Part shown: positions 35,250 through 47,579 of the stretch, piece by piece
Numbering within the stretch: position 1 is the stretch's first letter
How the letters are laid out: each line of letters begins with the position of its first letter
Origin: Hansfordia pulvinata
Taxonomy: Eukaryota > Ascomycota > Sordariomycetes > Xylariales
DNA: 64,000 nucleotides
Assembly (NCBI GenBank): GCA_006538405.1
Contig: BJKQ01000002.1
Span: 3,844,001 to 3,908,000, forward strand
Direction of reading: 5' to 3'
Program-made: the position numbers and the translations under genes
The notes under the pieces: model-generated
What the model saw: the letters and a program-made list of their open reading frames with translations, nothing else
The model's database searches: none
What the model was told of the DNA's origin: nothing

Positions 35250-36325
35250 CTACCCGAGGCGAAGATACGTCTCCGGCTCAAATCCCCAGTACATGTAGGC
35301 AATTGGGGGAAGGTACATTTGCACAATGCCAGAAACAACATCCCCTTCCATGCGGATACTCACAGGGCGGTGGTTCTCGTACAGGTACCCTGACGAGAAA
35401 GCACGCAGCCACGGGTGCCGGCGAGCGACGACGGGCCAGTCCGACTGCAGGCCCTCGCCGCTTTCTGTCGCGGCGATCAAGTCTCTCGCCGTCGTGGCGG
35501 GATCTTGGTCGGTGGGGATCGCCTCCGTGAGCTGCCGGATCGTGGCCCTGGCAGAAGCGGCCGTGTACAGCTCCAGTCTGAGATCGCCGGGGGCGCCAAA
35601 CAAGAACGCCCAGATCTGGAACAGGCCCGCCCTGGCGGAGACGTCGGCTCGGGAGAGGAGATCCAGCTCTGCGAACTTGGTGCCAGCCAGCTTCGGGGGC
35701 CCTCTTGGAAAGCAGCTGCGAGAATGCCGTGGCATCTCGCGGGAGGCACCGCCCTTGGAGAGGAAGTCGGTGAAGGCACTTGACTCCGCGACGCCGTGGA
35801 CGACGCGGCTCAGCCGCCTGAAGAGTCTGACGCCAATCTTGCCCCCTTTCACTTTGAACTCTGGGGTGTCCCGAGCCTTGCGGGTGTGTTGAGGGGCTGC
35901 GTGCAGGAACAGGCTGACTATGGCGGCATCCAGAGTCGACTCGACCGCACTCGGGGCTCCGTTACTGAGCTGCGCGCGCTGCAGTTCGGTGAAAACCTGC
36001 GACGGGATGGTGGTGATGACCGGGGACCCGATCAGTAGCGACTCGGGCAGATTCTGACTTCCCTTGGATAGATGCTCCACCATCTGCTGTAGACCGAGAG
36101 CGAGGGGATATCCGGGGTCATGGAAGGCGATCTTGTCCTTCTCGACATATTGTACCGCCTGCAGCTTCTCTGGTCGTTCCAGTATTTCGACGATGTCAGC
36201 GTTGGCATCTCCGCTCAGTGCCGCCGCCCCGCCCATAATGTCCCCCCGAGGAGTGCGGCTGTGACTTGCCCAGCAAAGACGACCAGAAGAAGAGGGAACA
36301 GGTGTGTGGCGTTGACGGCCATCAT
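35250..36325 (-). CDS. Secreted or luminal unknown protein with signal peptide (frame break in a C6 run)
   Basis: No family recognised. The start ATG 36325 begins MMAVNATHLFPLLLVVFAG, followed by QVTAAL, a clear cleavable signal peptide. That frame stops 30 codons on. The long frame (to the stop at 35250) picks up at GDIMGGAAALSGDANADIVEIL. The two meet in the C6 run at 36242-36247 (G6 on the coding strand), where one missing base restores the frame and gives about 358 aa. The mature part has no transmembrane segment, few cysteines and mixed alpha-type composition (EKLQAVQYVEKDKIAFHDPG; LFQIWAFLFGAPGDLRLELY), and ends with an aromatic-rich YMYWGFEPETYLRLG. Function is unknown. Confidence 0.68.
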
Positions 36326-39144
36326 GGCCGGCTTCTGGAGTGACTCTGGCTCGTGAAAAGAAAATGGCGGCGCCAGTAGATTCCGTGTGTATGAAGTTGT
36401 CCAAACGAAAAGCCGGACTTGGCCCCATGTTTGATCAATATCGGAGCACTCTTATCACCAGCCGCTATGGCACTTTATGCGGAAAGGTCTTTTGATTCAT
36501 CTTGATTCATCATGATTCAGTCGAGTGAGTGAAGCCGCCGTCAGTCAAGCGCGTCAAAGTCGACTTGATGACCTACCCACGTCTTGACTGAGTGGCGACG
36601 TTGAACACGCTGATTTCACGTCGTCTAGCAGTCGTCCGGGCTCTTGTGAGAGACCTGCGAGATCTGCCGGTGCTACGAGAGCGTCCTGACACGCGACCCG
36701 TCTCACTCGGGACTCTCTTGCTCTTGTGACCGCGAAGAGAATCAACAAAATCAAGAGGGCATGGCCAAGAGACAGGAAAGGAAATGGAGGCAGGAAAGGC
36801 GCACCGTGACCGTCCCTGGCTCAGCTCCCGTGTGTGACACATCAAAGGACCGAAACCCCGCCCTCTCATATGAAAACTACCTCGTCACAGCTCGCGGTGG
36901 CGGTGCGGCGTGCGGCGGTCTCCGTGTTCTGTCTCCGCGTTCTCCTGAAACTGCCTTCTTCTGCCCCTCTCATCAGTAAGAGCCCTGGCGGAAGGCCGGC
37001 GCAGGGTGCGTGACGACAGCTGGCTGCGACGGATACACGAGACTGCACCCTCGAGGGCTTTACACTACTCCAGGTCTGCCTTCCCAGCTTGCCCCCCGCA
37101 TCTCGTGTTCAGTGCTGCACACACCGGGTACCCCGAGATAGGTGGCCAGCCCGTATACACTGACAGTCTACCGAGTACGTCCTCCTGGGTCCTGCGGCCG
37201 GGCTGCAGATATCAGCTTCCGGAACTCACTTCGTGCGGCAGAATGGCTGCTTATTGGCCCCAAGGCTCAGCCTGTCCTGTTGTCAAGCGGACGCAACCGA
37301 GAAGGGGACCGTTTCGCACAGCCACCGCACGGGGACCTGGCGTCGTCAGTCCCCGCGTGGCCCCGGGGGGGACCATGACTCAAGCCTGCGACCGCAGTTT
37401 GCCACCATGACACAGCCAGACGTGCGCAACAACAACAACAATAATAATAAGGCGACCAGGTGGAGGTGATGTGCTCGGTGTTCAGGGTCTTCTTCCGATG
37501 CAGAAGACGAGCGAGGCCGCCGTGAGGCCGTGGCTCGGCCGAGTCTGCCTTACGTAAGGCGGGTCCAGTCGGGGCGGGAGGGATTCCCCATCTCCGAGCC
37601 GATGGTCGCGGTCTGACGCTGGCGGATTCGGCCGAGTGCGATAGGAGGGAGAGGCGAGATCACGGACGGGAAGGGGTAACGAGCGGCGCTTCCTGCGAAC
37701 GAAGCACAGGCTCGAGAGAAGCTGTCTGCCCGGTTCCGAGCCTGACGGGGGAGCTAGCTGATCGCCTCTGCGCCGGGGCGACGGATGGCTGGTGTCGAGG
37801 AAAAGGATGCTGCCCGCGGTGGCGAGCGCACTGCTGTGTTTTTTTCGATTCGGGATGGCGAGTGCTTGCGCTAGAAGCCGGCGGGGTTTCGAGAAGACGG
37901 AGCTCTCTGTCTCTCTCACTCTCTATCTCTCTTCCTTTTCATTCTAAAGAGAGTCTACAAGAGGACTGTGGCTACGAGACGTGCTCTTGCCATGTGACTG
38001 CTTCCACTTGAAAGGACGCTGCTACTTGGCTGTTCTATAGATGGCCGATATGTCAACGACGAATCACCTCAGCGAGAAGAGACTTGGGCGTCCCAGAGTT
38101 GTCTCACAGACAAAACAACCTGCCCCTGGCAAAGGCGGAGCCCCCGCAGCACAGTGACGCTTCGGGGCAGGGGTAGGACGTGATCTGCCGAGACGTGACA
38201 GATCAGGTCTTACCCGGCTTGTGCTAGACAGCACGGGTAGCGATCGTCTCGTTGCTATTTCCGGGGCGAAAGAGAGGGAGAGAGAAAAATCATGTAGGCA
38301 TCCGTTAGCTCCCGCGACTTGGCCACATGCAGTGGACACGCCGCACTGATTGGATTGGGGAAAAGAGAGGAGAGACAATGGCTGACGAGGAGAAACGTGC
38401 GGCGCGGACTCGCAGGCGTGGTCTTTGATCTCACGCCGTCCCGTGTGGAGCGTAGATCAGCAAGAACCGAGCATACCTACCTTTACCTAGAGGCTAGCCA
38501 CACGCCCCGCTATGCCGGCAGGGATTCAGGCAGCCGCCCGGGCAAAGCGAGCGCCGGTGCCCTGGGATGCGTGGCGATACTCGTAGAACGGGCGGATGTG
38601 TGTCGCCACGGGCAGAGAGTGGCGGCCCCTCTAGGGGATCTCGGGAGTCGGGGGTCGTTGTTGTTGTAGTTGCTGTTGCCAGGAAGCTTTGGGCATGGAG
38701 CCATCTCGGGGTGGACCTTGGTGGTGGTGCTTCGTACGCGACTCCTTGTCTCTCTCCCCTGCGACTGAGCCGAGCGAGGAGGGAGGGAGGAGGACGAGGA
38801 GGAGGAGGACTGTGTGGGCACGTTGTGGGAAGAGGTTGAGCTCTTGGCGTTTTGTGAGTTGTCATCTCGTCCGTGGCAGTACACGCTCTACACACAACAT
38901 GTATATACAGTTGGCAGCGGCCACGAGGCTGAACTATAGAGACCGTACCCAACTAAACTGCTCACTCATAGACTTTGTCTTTTTTTTTTTTTTTTTTTTT
39001 CCTTATTCGCTTTATTGCATCCTGTCTCAGAGTTTCCGTCTCTCGCTCAATGATCGACTCTGTCCCCGAACGCGGCCTCTGGACAACTCGAAGCGTCAGA
39101 CTTTCTTCTCGCTAGGCACCTCACTCTCCCTACAGCCACCCAGA
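36326..39144. other. Spacer between divergent genes, with a T21 run
   Basis: No gene is supported in 2.8 kb. Minus-strand frames such as 37919-37482 are Ser/Arg/Pro-rich without features. A T21 run lies at about 38980-39000, in the leader of the MFS gene. Confidence 0.5.
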
Positions 39145-39756
39145 ATGTGGGCTCAGAACAACGACAGAGACGAGGGCTTCTCCCCCTACCCGCCAGACCA
39201 CGACCACGACCGTGACATGGACCAAGCCCCGACGAGCCCCCTCGACATCACAGACCACCACAGGGCCCCGGACAAGCGAGCGACGTACCCGCGGGGCCCC
39301 TTCTGCGGGAGGGCGGCGGCGGCGGCGGCGGTGGAGATGGACCTGGACTTCCGGGGCGGACTCACGAGGAGCCCCGTCAAGGAGACAGGCGACGATGACG
39401 ACGGGTGCCGCTGCTGCCTGCACGGCCACAAGCACTGGGCACCGTCGCCGTCGCCGCCGCCGCCGCCGCACTGCCGGGAGGACTCGAGGCGGGTCACCAC
39501 CATCCGGGTGCGCGAGTTCGACTCGCAGAGCACGGCCTCCTCGTCGTGCCCGGCCGATCAGGCAGAGGCGGAGGCGGTTCCGGCCGAGACGACGACGGAA
39601 CCGCCGTACCACGTCTTCGGGCCGCGGAAGAAGTGGCTCGTGGTGGCCATCATCGGCATGGCCGGCCTGTTCTCCGGCCTGTCGTCCAACATCTACTTTC
39701 CGTCTCTCGACATGATAGCCAAGGTAAGCCGAGGCAGACCTCTTTTTCAATTCCGT

Positions 39757-39796
<40 letters not shown>

Positions 39797-41667
39797 TTTT
39801 GTTGTTGTTAGCAAGCATTCAGCCAGGCAAGGGAGAGTTGCCGGTTTGAGAGAATTTCGAGACTGATGTTGCCCCCCCCCCCCCAAAAACAAATAGGACT
39901 TCCACGTCAGCGACAGCGACGTGTCCATGACCATCACGTCGTACCTGGTGGTGCAGGGCGTGTCGCCCGTGATCTGGGGCTCGTTCTCGGACGTGCTGGG
40001 GCGCAGGCCCATCTACATCGCCTCCTTCCTGGTGTACATCGCGGCCAACGTGGCGCTGAGCTTCTCGCCCTCGTTCGCCGTCCTGCTCGCCTTCCGCGGG
40101 ATCCAGGCGGCCGGCAGTGCCTCGACGGTCAGCATTGGTGAGTTTTTTTTAGGTTTTTTTTTTTTTAGTTTATCTCTCTCCAAAAATCGATTCCTCATGG
40201 CCGCCTGGGCGTGTCTAACTCTGCTGGTCTAGGAAACGGGGTGATTCAGGACATGAGCCCGCCGTCCGAACGAGGCTCCTATATCAGCTTCTACCAAGCC
40301 AGTAAGTCCTAAGCACACAGTCATGTGATGTGGCTTGGGGTGTCGAGAGACGAGGGATACTCCTCGTCGGTCTCTCAGTCTCTCTCTCTCTCTCTCTCTC
40401 CTTCTTTCTTTCAGAGTCTCTGCGTGTGTTTCTAACACTCTCGGCCCCAACAGTACGCAACTTCAGCATCGCCATCGGCCCCGTCCTGGGCGGCCTGCTG
40501 GCCAACTACCTGGGCTTCCGGTCCGTCTTCGTCTTCCTGCTGATCCTGTCCGCGGCCGTCCTCGCCGTCATCATCCTGTTCCTGCCCGAGACGATGCGCA
40601 GCATCGCGGGGGACGGCTCGGTGCGCGTGCCGGCCGCGTACCGGCCCGTCGCCTCACTCCTCCCGTGTGGTGGTCAACGACGGCGCGCGGCGGCGGCGGC
40701 GACGAGCAGCAAGCCGTACGACCCCTCGGGCCGCAAGAGGGTCCGCCTGGCCACGTTCGTCGACCCGCTGAGGCTGCTGGCGCGGCGGGACATTGCGGCC
40801 AGCCTGGTGTTCGGGGGCGTGGTGTACACGGTGTGGAGCATGATGACGTCGAGCACGACGAGCCTGTTCAAGGGGGCCTTTGGGCTGGACGAGATGCAGG
40901 TCGGGCTCGCGTATCTGCCCAACGGTAAGGAGAGAAACACTCATATATATATCCCTCGTGATGATGATGAAGATCAGCTTGGGGACTTGGGCACGTTGTG
41001 AATTTATTCGAGCTGACTTGGACCACCAACAGGAATCGGGACGATAGTGGGATCCACGGTGGCGGCCAAGCTGATGACGAAGCACTTCCGCGAGGCCGAG
41101 GCCGACTACACGCGCGCCCAGCAGGCGCAACACCAGGGCGAAAGCGGCGAAAACGAGAAGAACAATGACAAGGCGGCCGCCCCCCGCATATCGGCCAAGA
41201 ACCTGCCGCTGGACTTCCCCATCGAGCGGGCGCGCCTGCGCGCCCTGCCCTGGATCACGGCGCTGTTCGCGGCGTCCACGGGCGTCTACGGGTACACCCT
41301 GGCCTCCGATGCCTTTACCTCGCAGATGCCGGCGGGCTGGATCGCGGTTCCGCTGGCGCTGCAGTTCGTCATGGCGGCGGCCAGCAACGCCGTGTTCGCG
41401 CTCAACCAGACGCTCGTGACGGACCTGTGCCCGGGGAAGGGGGCCAGCGGGACGGCGGTCAACAACCTGGTGCGGTGCGGGCTGGCGGCCGTGGGCGTCA
41501 GCTTCGCGGAGCGGATGATCGCCGCGCTGGGGCCCGGGCCCGCGTTCCTGGGGCTCGCGCTCGCGGTGGTCGCCTGCGTGCCGCTGCCGGTCATGCACTG
41601 GATCTGGGGGCCCGACTGGAGGAGGAGGGCGGCGGCGGCGGCCGGGGCTGGGGCTGCTGTTGAGTGA
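39145..41667 (+). CDS. MFS transporter, drug:H+ antiporter-1 (DHA1, Qdr/Flr-like) type
   Basis: Twelve-helix plasma-membrane exporter family; the substrate cannot be told from sequence. Five exons: 39145-39723, 39897-40137, 40233-40301, 40454-40924 and 41033-41667, all with GT..AG introns. The 664-aa product has an unusually long, disordered cytosolic N-terminus of about 155 residues (Asp, Ala, Pro and His runs). TM1 is WLVVAIIGMAGLFSGLSSNIYFPS. Motif A reads GSFSDVLGRRPIYI after TM2, then FRGIQAAGSAS. The motif C region is RNFSIAIGPVLGGLLANYLGFR. A charged central loop and six further helices follow. The start was chosen at 39145 because upstream sequence is leader-like (T21, CT-rich). Introns 1 and 3 carry CT microsatellites, and intron 1 ends after a C run. 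The frame is intact. Confidence 0.9.
39760..39795. repeat. CT microsatellite inside intron 1 of the MFS gene
   Basis: About 17 CT units close to the 5' splice site; a second CT run lies in intron 3 at about 40377-40400. Confidence 0.85.
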
Positions 41668-43105
41668 GGGGTTGTGTGGTTGACGGTCGGCAGTTTCGGT
41701 TGGGTTCCCAGTTCTCTCTCTCACGATATTGGCTGGCAAGCTACCTACCTAACCTTGAGGGTATTCTCCTCGAGTCCGAGGCCGCGAGTGGGTTGGTTTT
41801 CTTTTGTCGACTACAGCATACCTCTTACTTACACTACACACTTTCTTATTACTTACCGTAGGTACCTGGGTAGATAGATAGTCTTTCGGGGCACATACGG
41901 TAGATTGAAAACGGATAAACGGGTGGGTTGGATATTAGAGTAGAGTCGGAGGCCCTGGGTCGGGTCGGGTCGGATGGAAGCATCTAATCAATATCCATTG
42001 CAGATTTCAAATAATAAGAATGAATAGAACTCCAGCGGTGATGCATGGGCGTTCATCTACGAGTACTGACATAGGGCTGATAAATCGACTCTGCTGAACG
42101 CACTTTGGGAATGCGATAGAGACACTGTAGGCCAGTACAAAATAGACATGGCGTAGCTGGTTCCTGGCTATTCCGGATTGAGAACAGAACCAGACAGGAA
42201 GAGGAATGGCGCATAACAGCAGCAATGCACCTATGCGGCAGTCGAATAACAGGTAAGGTACCCAGGTACTCGCAACAGCGGCAAAGCAGGGAGCAAGCAT
42301 CGTGGTTCACACCAATGGGGTGGAAGCAAAAGTCCAATCTCGGCTGGACCCTGGTGTTTTCCGTCTCTCTCTCTCTACGAGTACTCGTACACGAGGTAAA
42401 GAGCACGACCTGTCCCTGTCTCTGCCATGACGATCGATGGCCGACGACGCCGAGCTCCGACTCGCCCGAACCCTCCGCACCTCCGTACGTAGGTACTCCA
42501 CCAAGCAGAGCGGCGGAGAGAGTAGAGAGTGGCAGCTCGGCACACAGGCGTCGACCAGCCCGCCTCTGGCTAGACCGGCGCGCGCAAGGGCCGATCCAGG
42601 CCAGATCAGACCAGATCAGAGCAGAGCAGAGCCGAGAGGGAACCGCGTGTGTCCATTAATTAGTAATTGCGGGTGGCTGACGGGCGTCGTGGACTTTGGG
42701 GGGCTGTGCAGATGGGGGATTTGGGACTTGACAGCAGAATACGAGACGAACAGCCCCCCTAATAAAAGGATTTGTTGTTATGATTATTGCTATTAATTCT
42801 TATTACATTGGGACGGGGACGGGGTTTTGATATAATAACCTACCTACCTACCTAACCTACCTACTCGTACCCGACATACACGTCACGTCAGTTATTAGAC
42901 CGCGTCCGGGACTGTGACGCCCCATGTAAAGCGACACTCGTACGAGTGAGTACGGTACATACCTCGAGAGCCACGACCGCGTCGTCTTGCGCCCTTTCCC
43001 GTCCTGGTCCTGCCCTGTGATATCACCGCTGGACACACACTTGGACACACACTGACACAGACATACGGGCAGCTTCCCACCACCTCCCTCCCACGACATA
43101 CAGCC
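41668..43105. other. Spacer between the MFS and PAP2 genes
   Basis: No gene is supported. It contains the perfect palindrome TACGAGTACTCGTA (42376-42389), a CAGATCAGAC/GCAGA short repeat patch (about 42598-42632) and a TACC repeat (42839-42860) before the next promoter. Confidence 0.5.
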
Positions 43106-43919
43106 ATGTCGCCGTACGACTCGGGCAGACGCCCACCCTCGAAGAGGCTGATAGCCTCGTACCTCCTCGACTGGGTCCTGATCATGTGAGTCGCCGAGCT
43201 GCCTCCACTGTTCGCTGTTCTTTTGTCGCCCCTCGTTGCCCTCCCCCCCTCCCCCCCAAAAAGAGCACTGCCCACTGACCGAGTCTCGATAAAAACCAAC
43301 AGCGCCGTCGCGGCCGGCGGTGGCGTCCTCTACAAGATCAAGGGCGCCGAGCACCTGTTCCGCCTCGACGACCCGGCCATCGGCTACCCGCTGCTGCCCG
43401 ACACCGTCACCGTCGGCGTCGCCGCCGCCGTCGCCGTCGCCCTGCCCGCCGCCGTCATCGCCCTGCTGTCCCTGGCGCCGTCGTCGCCTCTGCCGTCGTC
43501 GCTGGGAGACCGCATCGGCCTGGGTGGCGGCAGCGGCAGCGGCAGCGGCCACTACGACTGGCGCTCGAGGCTGTGGCGGTGGAACGCGGGCTGGCTGGGC
43601 CTCGGCATGAGCCTGGCGGGCGCCTTCTTCGTCACCTCGGGGCTCAAGGACGTCGTTGGCAAGCCGCGCCCGGACCTGCTGGCGCGCTGCGACCCGGACC
43701 TGAGCAGGCTGGACCTGTCTCCTTCTTGGTCCTCGTCGGGCTACGTCTACGCCCCCTCCGCCCTCGTCGACACCAGCATCTGCCGCCAGCCCGACGCCTC
43801 CGTCCTCGACGACGGCTTCGCCTCCTGGCCCTCGGGCCACTCCTCCATCGCCTGGGCGGGCTTGCTGTACTTGAGCCTGTGGCTCGCCCACCGCTTCGCC
43901 CTCACCTTTCCGCAGCAGC

Positions 43920-43952
<33 letters not shown>

Positions 43953-44431
43953 CCTCCGCGGGGGGTCATTGGCGGGCGCCCGTCGTCACCAGCAGCAGTG
44001 GCAGTAACGGCGTCGCGGCATCGTCGCGCCCGGGACGGGGACGAGGACAAGGAAAACACGCCGCCCCTCCCGTCTCCCTGCTCGTCCTCGCCTTCGCCCC
44101 CGTCGGCGGCGCCCTCTACATCGCCGCCAGCCGCTGGGCTGACTACCACCACGCCGGATTCGACGTCATCTCCGGCTCCGCCGTCGGCGCGGCCTTCGCC
44201 GTCCTCGGCTTCCGGTGGTACCACCCGTCGCTGCTGCTGGTGGCCGCTAGCGATGGTGGTGACGACGGCGATGGTCCGTCCCGGGGAGCGGCTTGGGGCC
44301 CGCGGGAGGCCGAGCGGGCGTTTCTCGGGGGAGGAGGCGGGGGCGGCGGCGGTGATGGGGAGGCGAACCGGGGAAGATATGCTGCGGGTGACCACCATAT
44401 TCCCCTGAGGGACTTGGAAGATCAACGATGA
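43106..44431 (+). CDS. PAP2-type lipid phosphate phosphatase (DPP1/LPP family)
   Basis: Membrane phosphatase acting on phosphatidate or diacylglycerol pyrophosphate. Exons are 43106-43185 and 43303-44431 (GTGAGT..CAG intron); 402 aa. Exon 1 gives MSPYDSGRRPPSKRLIASYL plus LDWVLI, the first helix. The three phosphatase motifs are complete: KDVVGKPRP (K-x6-RP), WPSGHSS (PSGH) and SRWADYHHAGFD (SR-x5-H-x3-D). Helices flank each motif. Between motifs 2 and 3, after ALTFPQQR, there is a Gln run and a Ser/Gly/Arg-rich loop of about 50 residues, on the side where the family normally has only a short loop. The C-terminus is Gly-rich and cytosolic. The frame is intact. Assignment to DPP1 versus LPP1 is not possible here. 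Confidence 0.93.
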
Positions 44432-44948
44432 GGCGATGCGGAGAACGGATGTGAGCGAGGACTGCTGGAGAGCAGACAGAGCAGGGGGTTTGATGCGCGG
44501 GCCTTGGGGTTTTCCCGTTGGCGGGGGCGAGTCTGAGCGATCTCGTCAAGACATGTAATAATAATTCTTCATACTGCTCTATAATACGCAATTCTAATGC
44601 TGCTTCGCTCAAAACTCATCAGGGCTCGACGGGGCATCCCGTCACCAGGGGATGATGATAGGCTGTACACAGCATTAAATTGCTCAGCTCGAGCAGCCGT
44701 CTCACAGACAGGGAAGTAAACGCTGGCCCTCCTCCGAGCGGCAGCAGCAGCAGCAGCAGCAGCAGACACACAGGCGGGCGCCGGAGGCACTGGGAATTGA
44801 CAACTCCCACCTTGAAGCGCGATGGCGGGGTGTTGTTCCTGTCTGTCCGCAACCGCGCGCCGTCGCCATTCCCATTTCTCGTCTCAGCCCTCCGAGGCGC
44901 CGGGCTCGCACGCAGCAAGGGGGGGGTTTGGGAAAGACACGCGGGTTT

Positions 44949-45007
44949 TCTATTCCCGGTAACACGCCTCAGGGAATATCTATTCCCGGTAACAAGACCT
45001 AGGGAAC
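44949..45007. repeat. Imperfect 30-bp tandem repeat, each unit a hairpin
   Basis: Two units (44949-44978 and 44979-45007) share TCTATTCCCGGTAACA and end AGGGAA. Within each, TTCCC and GGGAA are inverted arms about 15 nt apart, so each unit can fold on itself. Confidence 0.8.
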
Positions 45008-45254
45008 AACGAAAAGGGCAGGGGCCGCTTTTCACTGCTTACCCGGGTTTTTTTTTTTTTTTAAGGGGGGGGGGGGAAGAACTGAACTCTTCTCGGACAC
45101 CGGCTCGGCGCGGGGAAAAAGAAAGAACGGCGCCTCTTGAGGATCGACGCGAGCCCGAACGGGGTGGATGGGGGATGGAGTGGCCACGGCGCCCGTCGCC
45201 CGCGCCCTCCTCCGCGCGGGTTAGCACTGTGCTGTGCTGCCACAGGCCGAGGGC

Positions 45255-45283
45255 GACTGACTGACTGACTGACTGACTGACTG
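45255..45283. repeat. GACT tetranucleotide repeat
   Basis: About seven units of GACT in the spacer before the small gene at 46133. Confidence 0.88.
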
Positions 45284-46132
45284 GGCATAGGGGCGGTTTG
45301 ACGACGACGTGGTCCTGTGGCGCATGGGCTTTTCCAGACGGGGGGCAGTGCTCGCATGAGAGAGACTCGTCCGAGTGTGGGATGCTGTGAAGTTGAGATA
45401 TCCCGGCTTCTCCCCTACTTACTCAGGTCTCGGTGAACCTGCCTCCCGCACATGACTTGGTCATCACGCCCGACGAGCAACAGAGGAAGCAAACAGGCTC
45501 CCACGTGCAGCCTGCGGCTCCGCGGGTTGGTCGCCCGCTTCACGTCGCCGCCAGTGGCCACAGAGGACGAAGGCCATGCATTCCTCGCGGTGTGACGAGC
45601 AGTCCGGTCCAGGGTGTGTGGGCTGTCTCTTGCCCCGTATGCCTTTCCGTGCCCTTTCTTCTCCATCACGCCGGGGGTCTTTTTGTTTCTGTCGCGGCCC
45701 TCGTTTCTCAGTCGTCGTCGGTGCCAAAGAAAGCGGCTCGGCCGACTGGATCCCAACCCAACCCTGTGGGGAGCAACGTAAGCCGGCGAGCGGGCCGCCA
45801 CACAGGCAGGTAGCCCATCAGCTTGCCTGCAGCCCCGGAGGAATGCGTGCGCCGCCTCTCTCGTGGGACGCGAGCTGCAGCGTACATTGGCGACAGGCGG
45901 ATGAGATCGGGGGGCGAGAAGACACAAGAAGCTGTAAAGGCGAAGAAAAAAAGAGGGTATATCACCCGGCTTGCAGGTCATCTTCATCTCCCGCCGCGCT
46001 CTCTCTTCCCCCTGAGAACACCACCTGTCACCAAGCCTTCATCGTGAAAAAAACAACACACAGTCTTCATCATCGAGTTTCCGTCCGTCCTTCCCTCAAG
46101 CAAGCAAACAAGCAGACAAGCAGGCAAGCAAG

Positions 46133-46590
46133 ATGAGCAGACTACTCCCCCGCGCCATGCAGTCGGCCGCCGCCCTCCCCAGCCACGGCCACAGCCACAG
46201 CCTTGCCAGGGCGGCAGCGGCGCCGTCGAGGAGCGCAGGGACCGCCAACGACGTGGCCGCCAAGTACGAGCAGCTGCTGCTCCAGAGCCGCAGGTGTACG
46301 GCACGCGAGGTGAGTTTTCTTTTTGAACCCGGAGCTGCTTCAGCTCTTCAGGATTGCAAACAACGACCGGGCTCCCCCGCCGCCGGTGGTTTTGAGTGCT
46401 ATCCCGTATCCCTTTCCGATCCCCACGTTCCTAACACGCCAGCGCGCGCGCAAAGACCAGCAGCAGGAGGCCGCGCCGGATCATGCAGATCAACGCCACG
46501 GACAGCAGCGGGCCGAGGACCGCAGTGGTGCCCCGGGGCGCCGCGGGCAGGGCTTCTGACATTCCGGACCTGCGTCCCATCATCGGCTGA
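46133..46590 (+). CDS. Small unknown protein with a mitochondrial-type N-terminus
   Basis: Two-exon model: 46133-46293 and 46443-46590, with donor GTGTAC and acceptor CCAG (intron 149 bp), giving 102 aa. The N-terminus MSRLLPRAMQSAAALPSHGH is Arg/Ser/Ala-rich without acidic residues, as in mitochondrial presequences. NDVAAKYEQLLLQSRS follows, and the second exon gives RRIMQINATDSSGPRTAVVP and SDIPDLRPIIG. An alternative donor 21 bp later (GTGAGT, at 46315) would give a different, low-quality C-terminus. The in-frame stop upstream of exon 2 forces this acceptor. The coding look of exon 2 is the main support. Family unknown. Confidence 0.52.
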
Positions 46591-47579
46591 GGATCGGAGA
46601 TTCGGGGTGCAGTGGGGGTGTTGGGTGTTGGGCCATTGTTGGGGGGGTGGGGGGGGGCAGGGGGAAAGGGGAGACTTGGTATGCTGGAGAGAGCGAGCAG
46701 GTGTTCCGACATGTAGATAGGAAAAAGCTTGAATATACAGAGTGTTTACCATCTAGAGCTGCTTACGGAACGTAGAGAGACATGTGTGGTGACCGAGTGA
46801 CAAGCCAGTCGTTTCGTCAAGTCCCGGAACCATCACCGCCGTAGACTGGACTTGCGGCGGATCGGATTCGTCCCTCCCTGGAGACTCGCCTACCTACCAA
46901 TGTCAAGGCCTATTATTCCACCCGGTACCATCCGGTGGGACCTTCACGACGACATGTTCGATCAGCAGTGTGCGGCGAGGCTCAATCGCTCTTGGCCGAT
47001 CTCCACGAGACTGGCGTCGCAGGCGACCGGACTCGGTGGGGATATGCACATCATCTCATTCATCGGGTGCGTTCACCACCCCGAGGGTCGTTCTCGGTCC
47101 AGTCAAGAAACGATCCGGATGTTGACTGTAATGACCACCAGTGGGCCATCTCGAGCAATGATATCAGTACAACGAAAGTAGGTAGATATATATATATATC
47201 AAGTACACGCAAATGTAACGTAAATAATACACGTGTGCCTCCATGTACGCCCCCCTGGCCAACCCAGCGGGAGACCAATTCCCCTTACGCCCAAAGAATA
47301 CTACAACGTTGAACTAGAAGGTAACGCCTTGGTAGAAAACCCATGAGTAAGAGTACCGTCGAGAACCACATCATTCCCCTTCCTGCTCGTTCAATCTTAG
47401 AGTAACACGCGCGAGAGCGAACCCGCTGCGCTTTCTACCCTCCAGTAGTAACGGGCTGCCGCCGTCCGTCCGTCCACCCGGGCCCCTGGGCTGTATATTG
47501 GTACCTGTGTGTCAGGTACGGGTGGGTTGGAATCGGAACATATTCGTATTCAAGATACAGTCGGCGGGGCTCGATCACC
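46591..47579. other. Spacer between convergent small genes
   Basis: No gene is supported. It contains G-rich patches (about 46640-46670) and a short TA run at about 47186-47199. Confidence 0.5.

Larger units (their letters stand above)
44432..46132. other. Spacer downstream of the PAP2 gene
   Basis: No gene is supported. It contains a 30-bp imperfect tandem hairpin repeat (44949-45007), a T14-G10 junction near 45049-45075 and an ACTG repeat (45255-45283). Confidence 0.5.

Noticed and set aside
37482..37919. 145-codon minus-strand frame
   Set aside because: Ser/Arg/Pro-rich with no domain; likely spacer.
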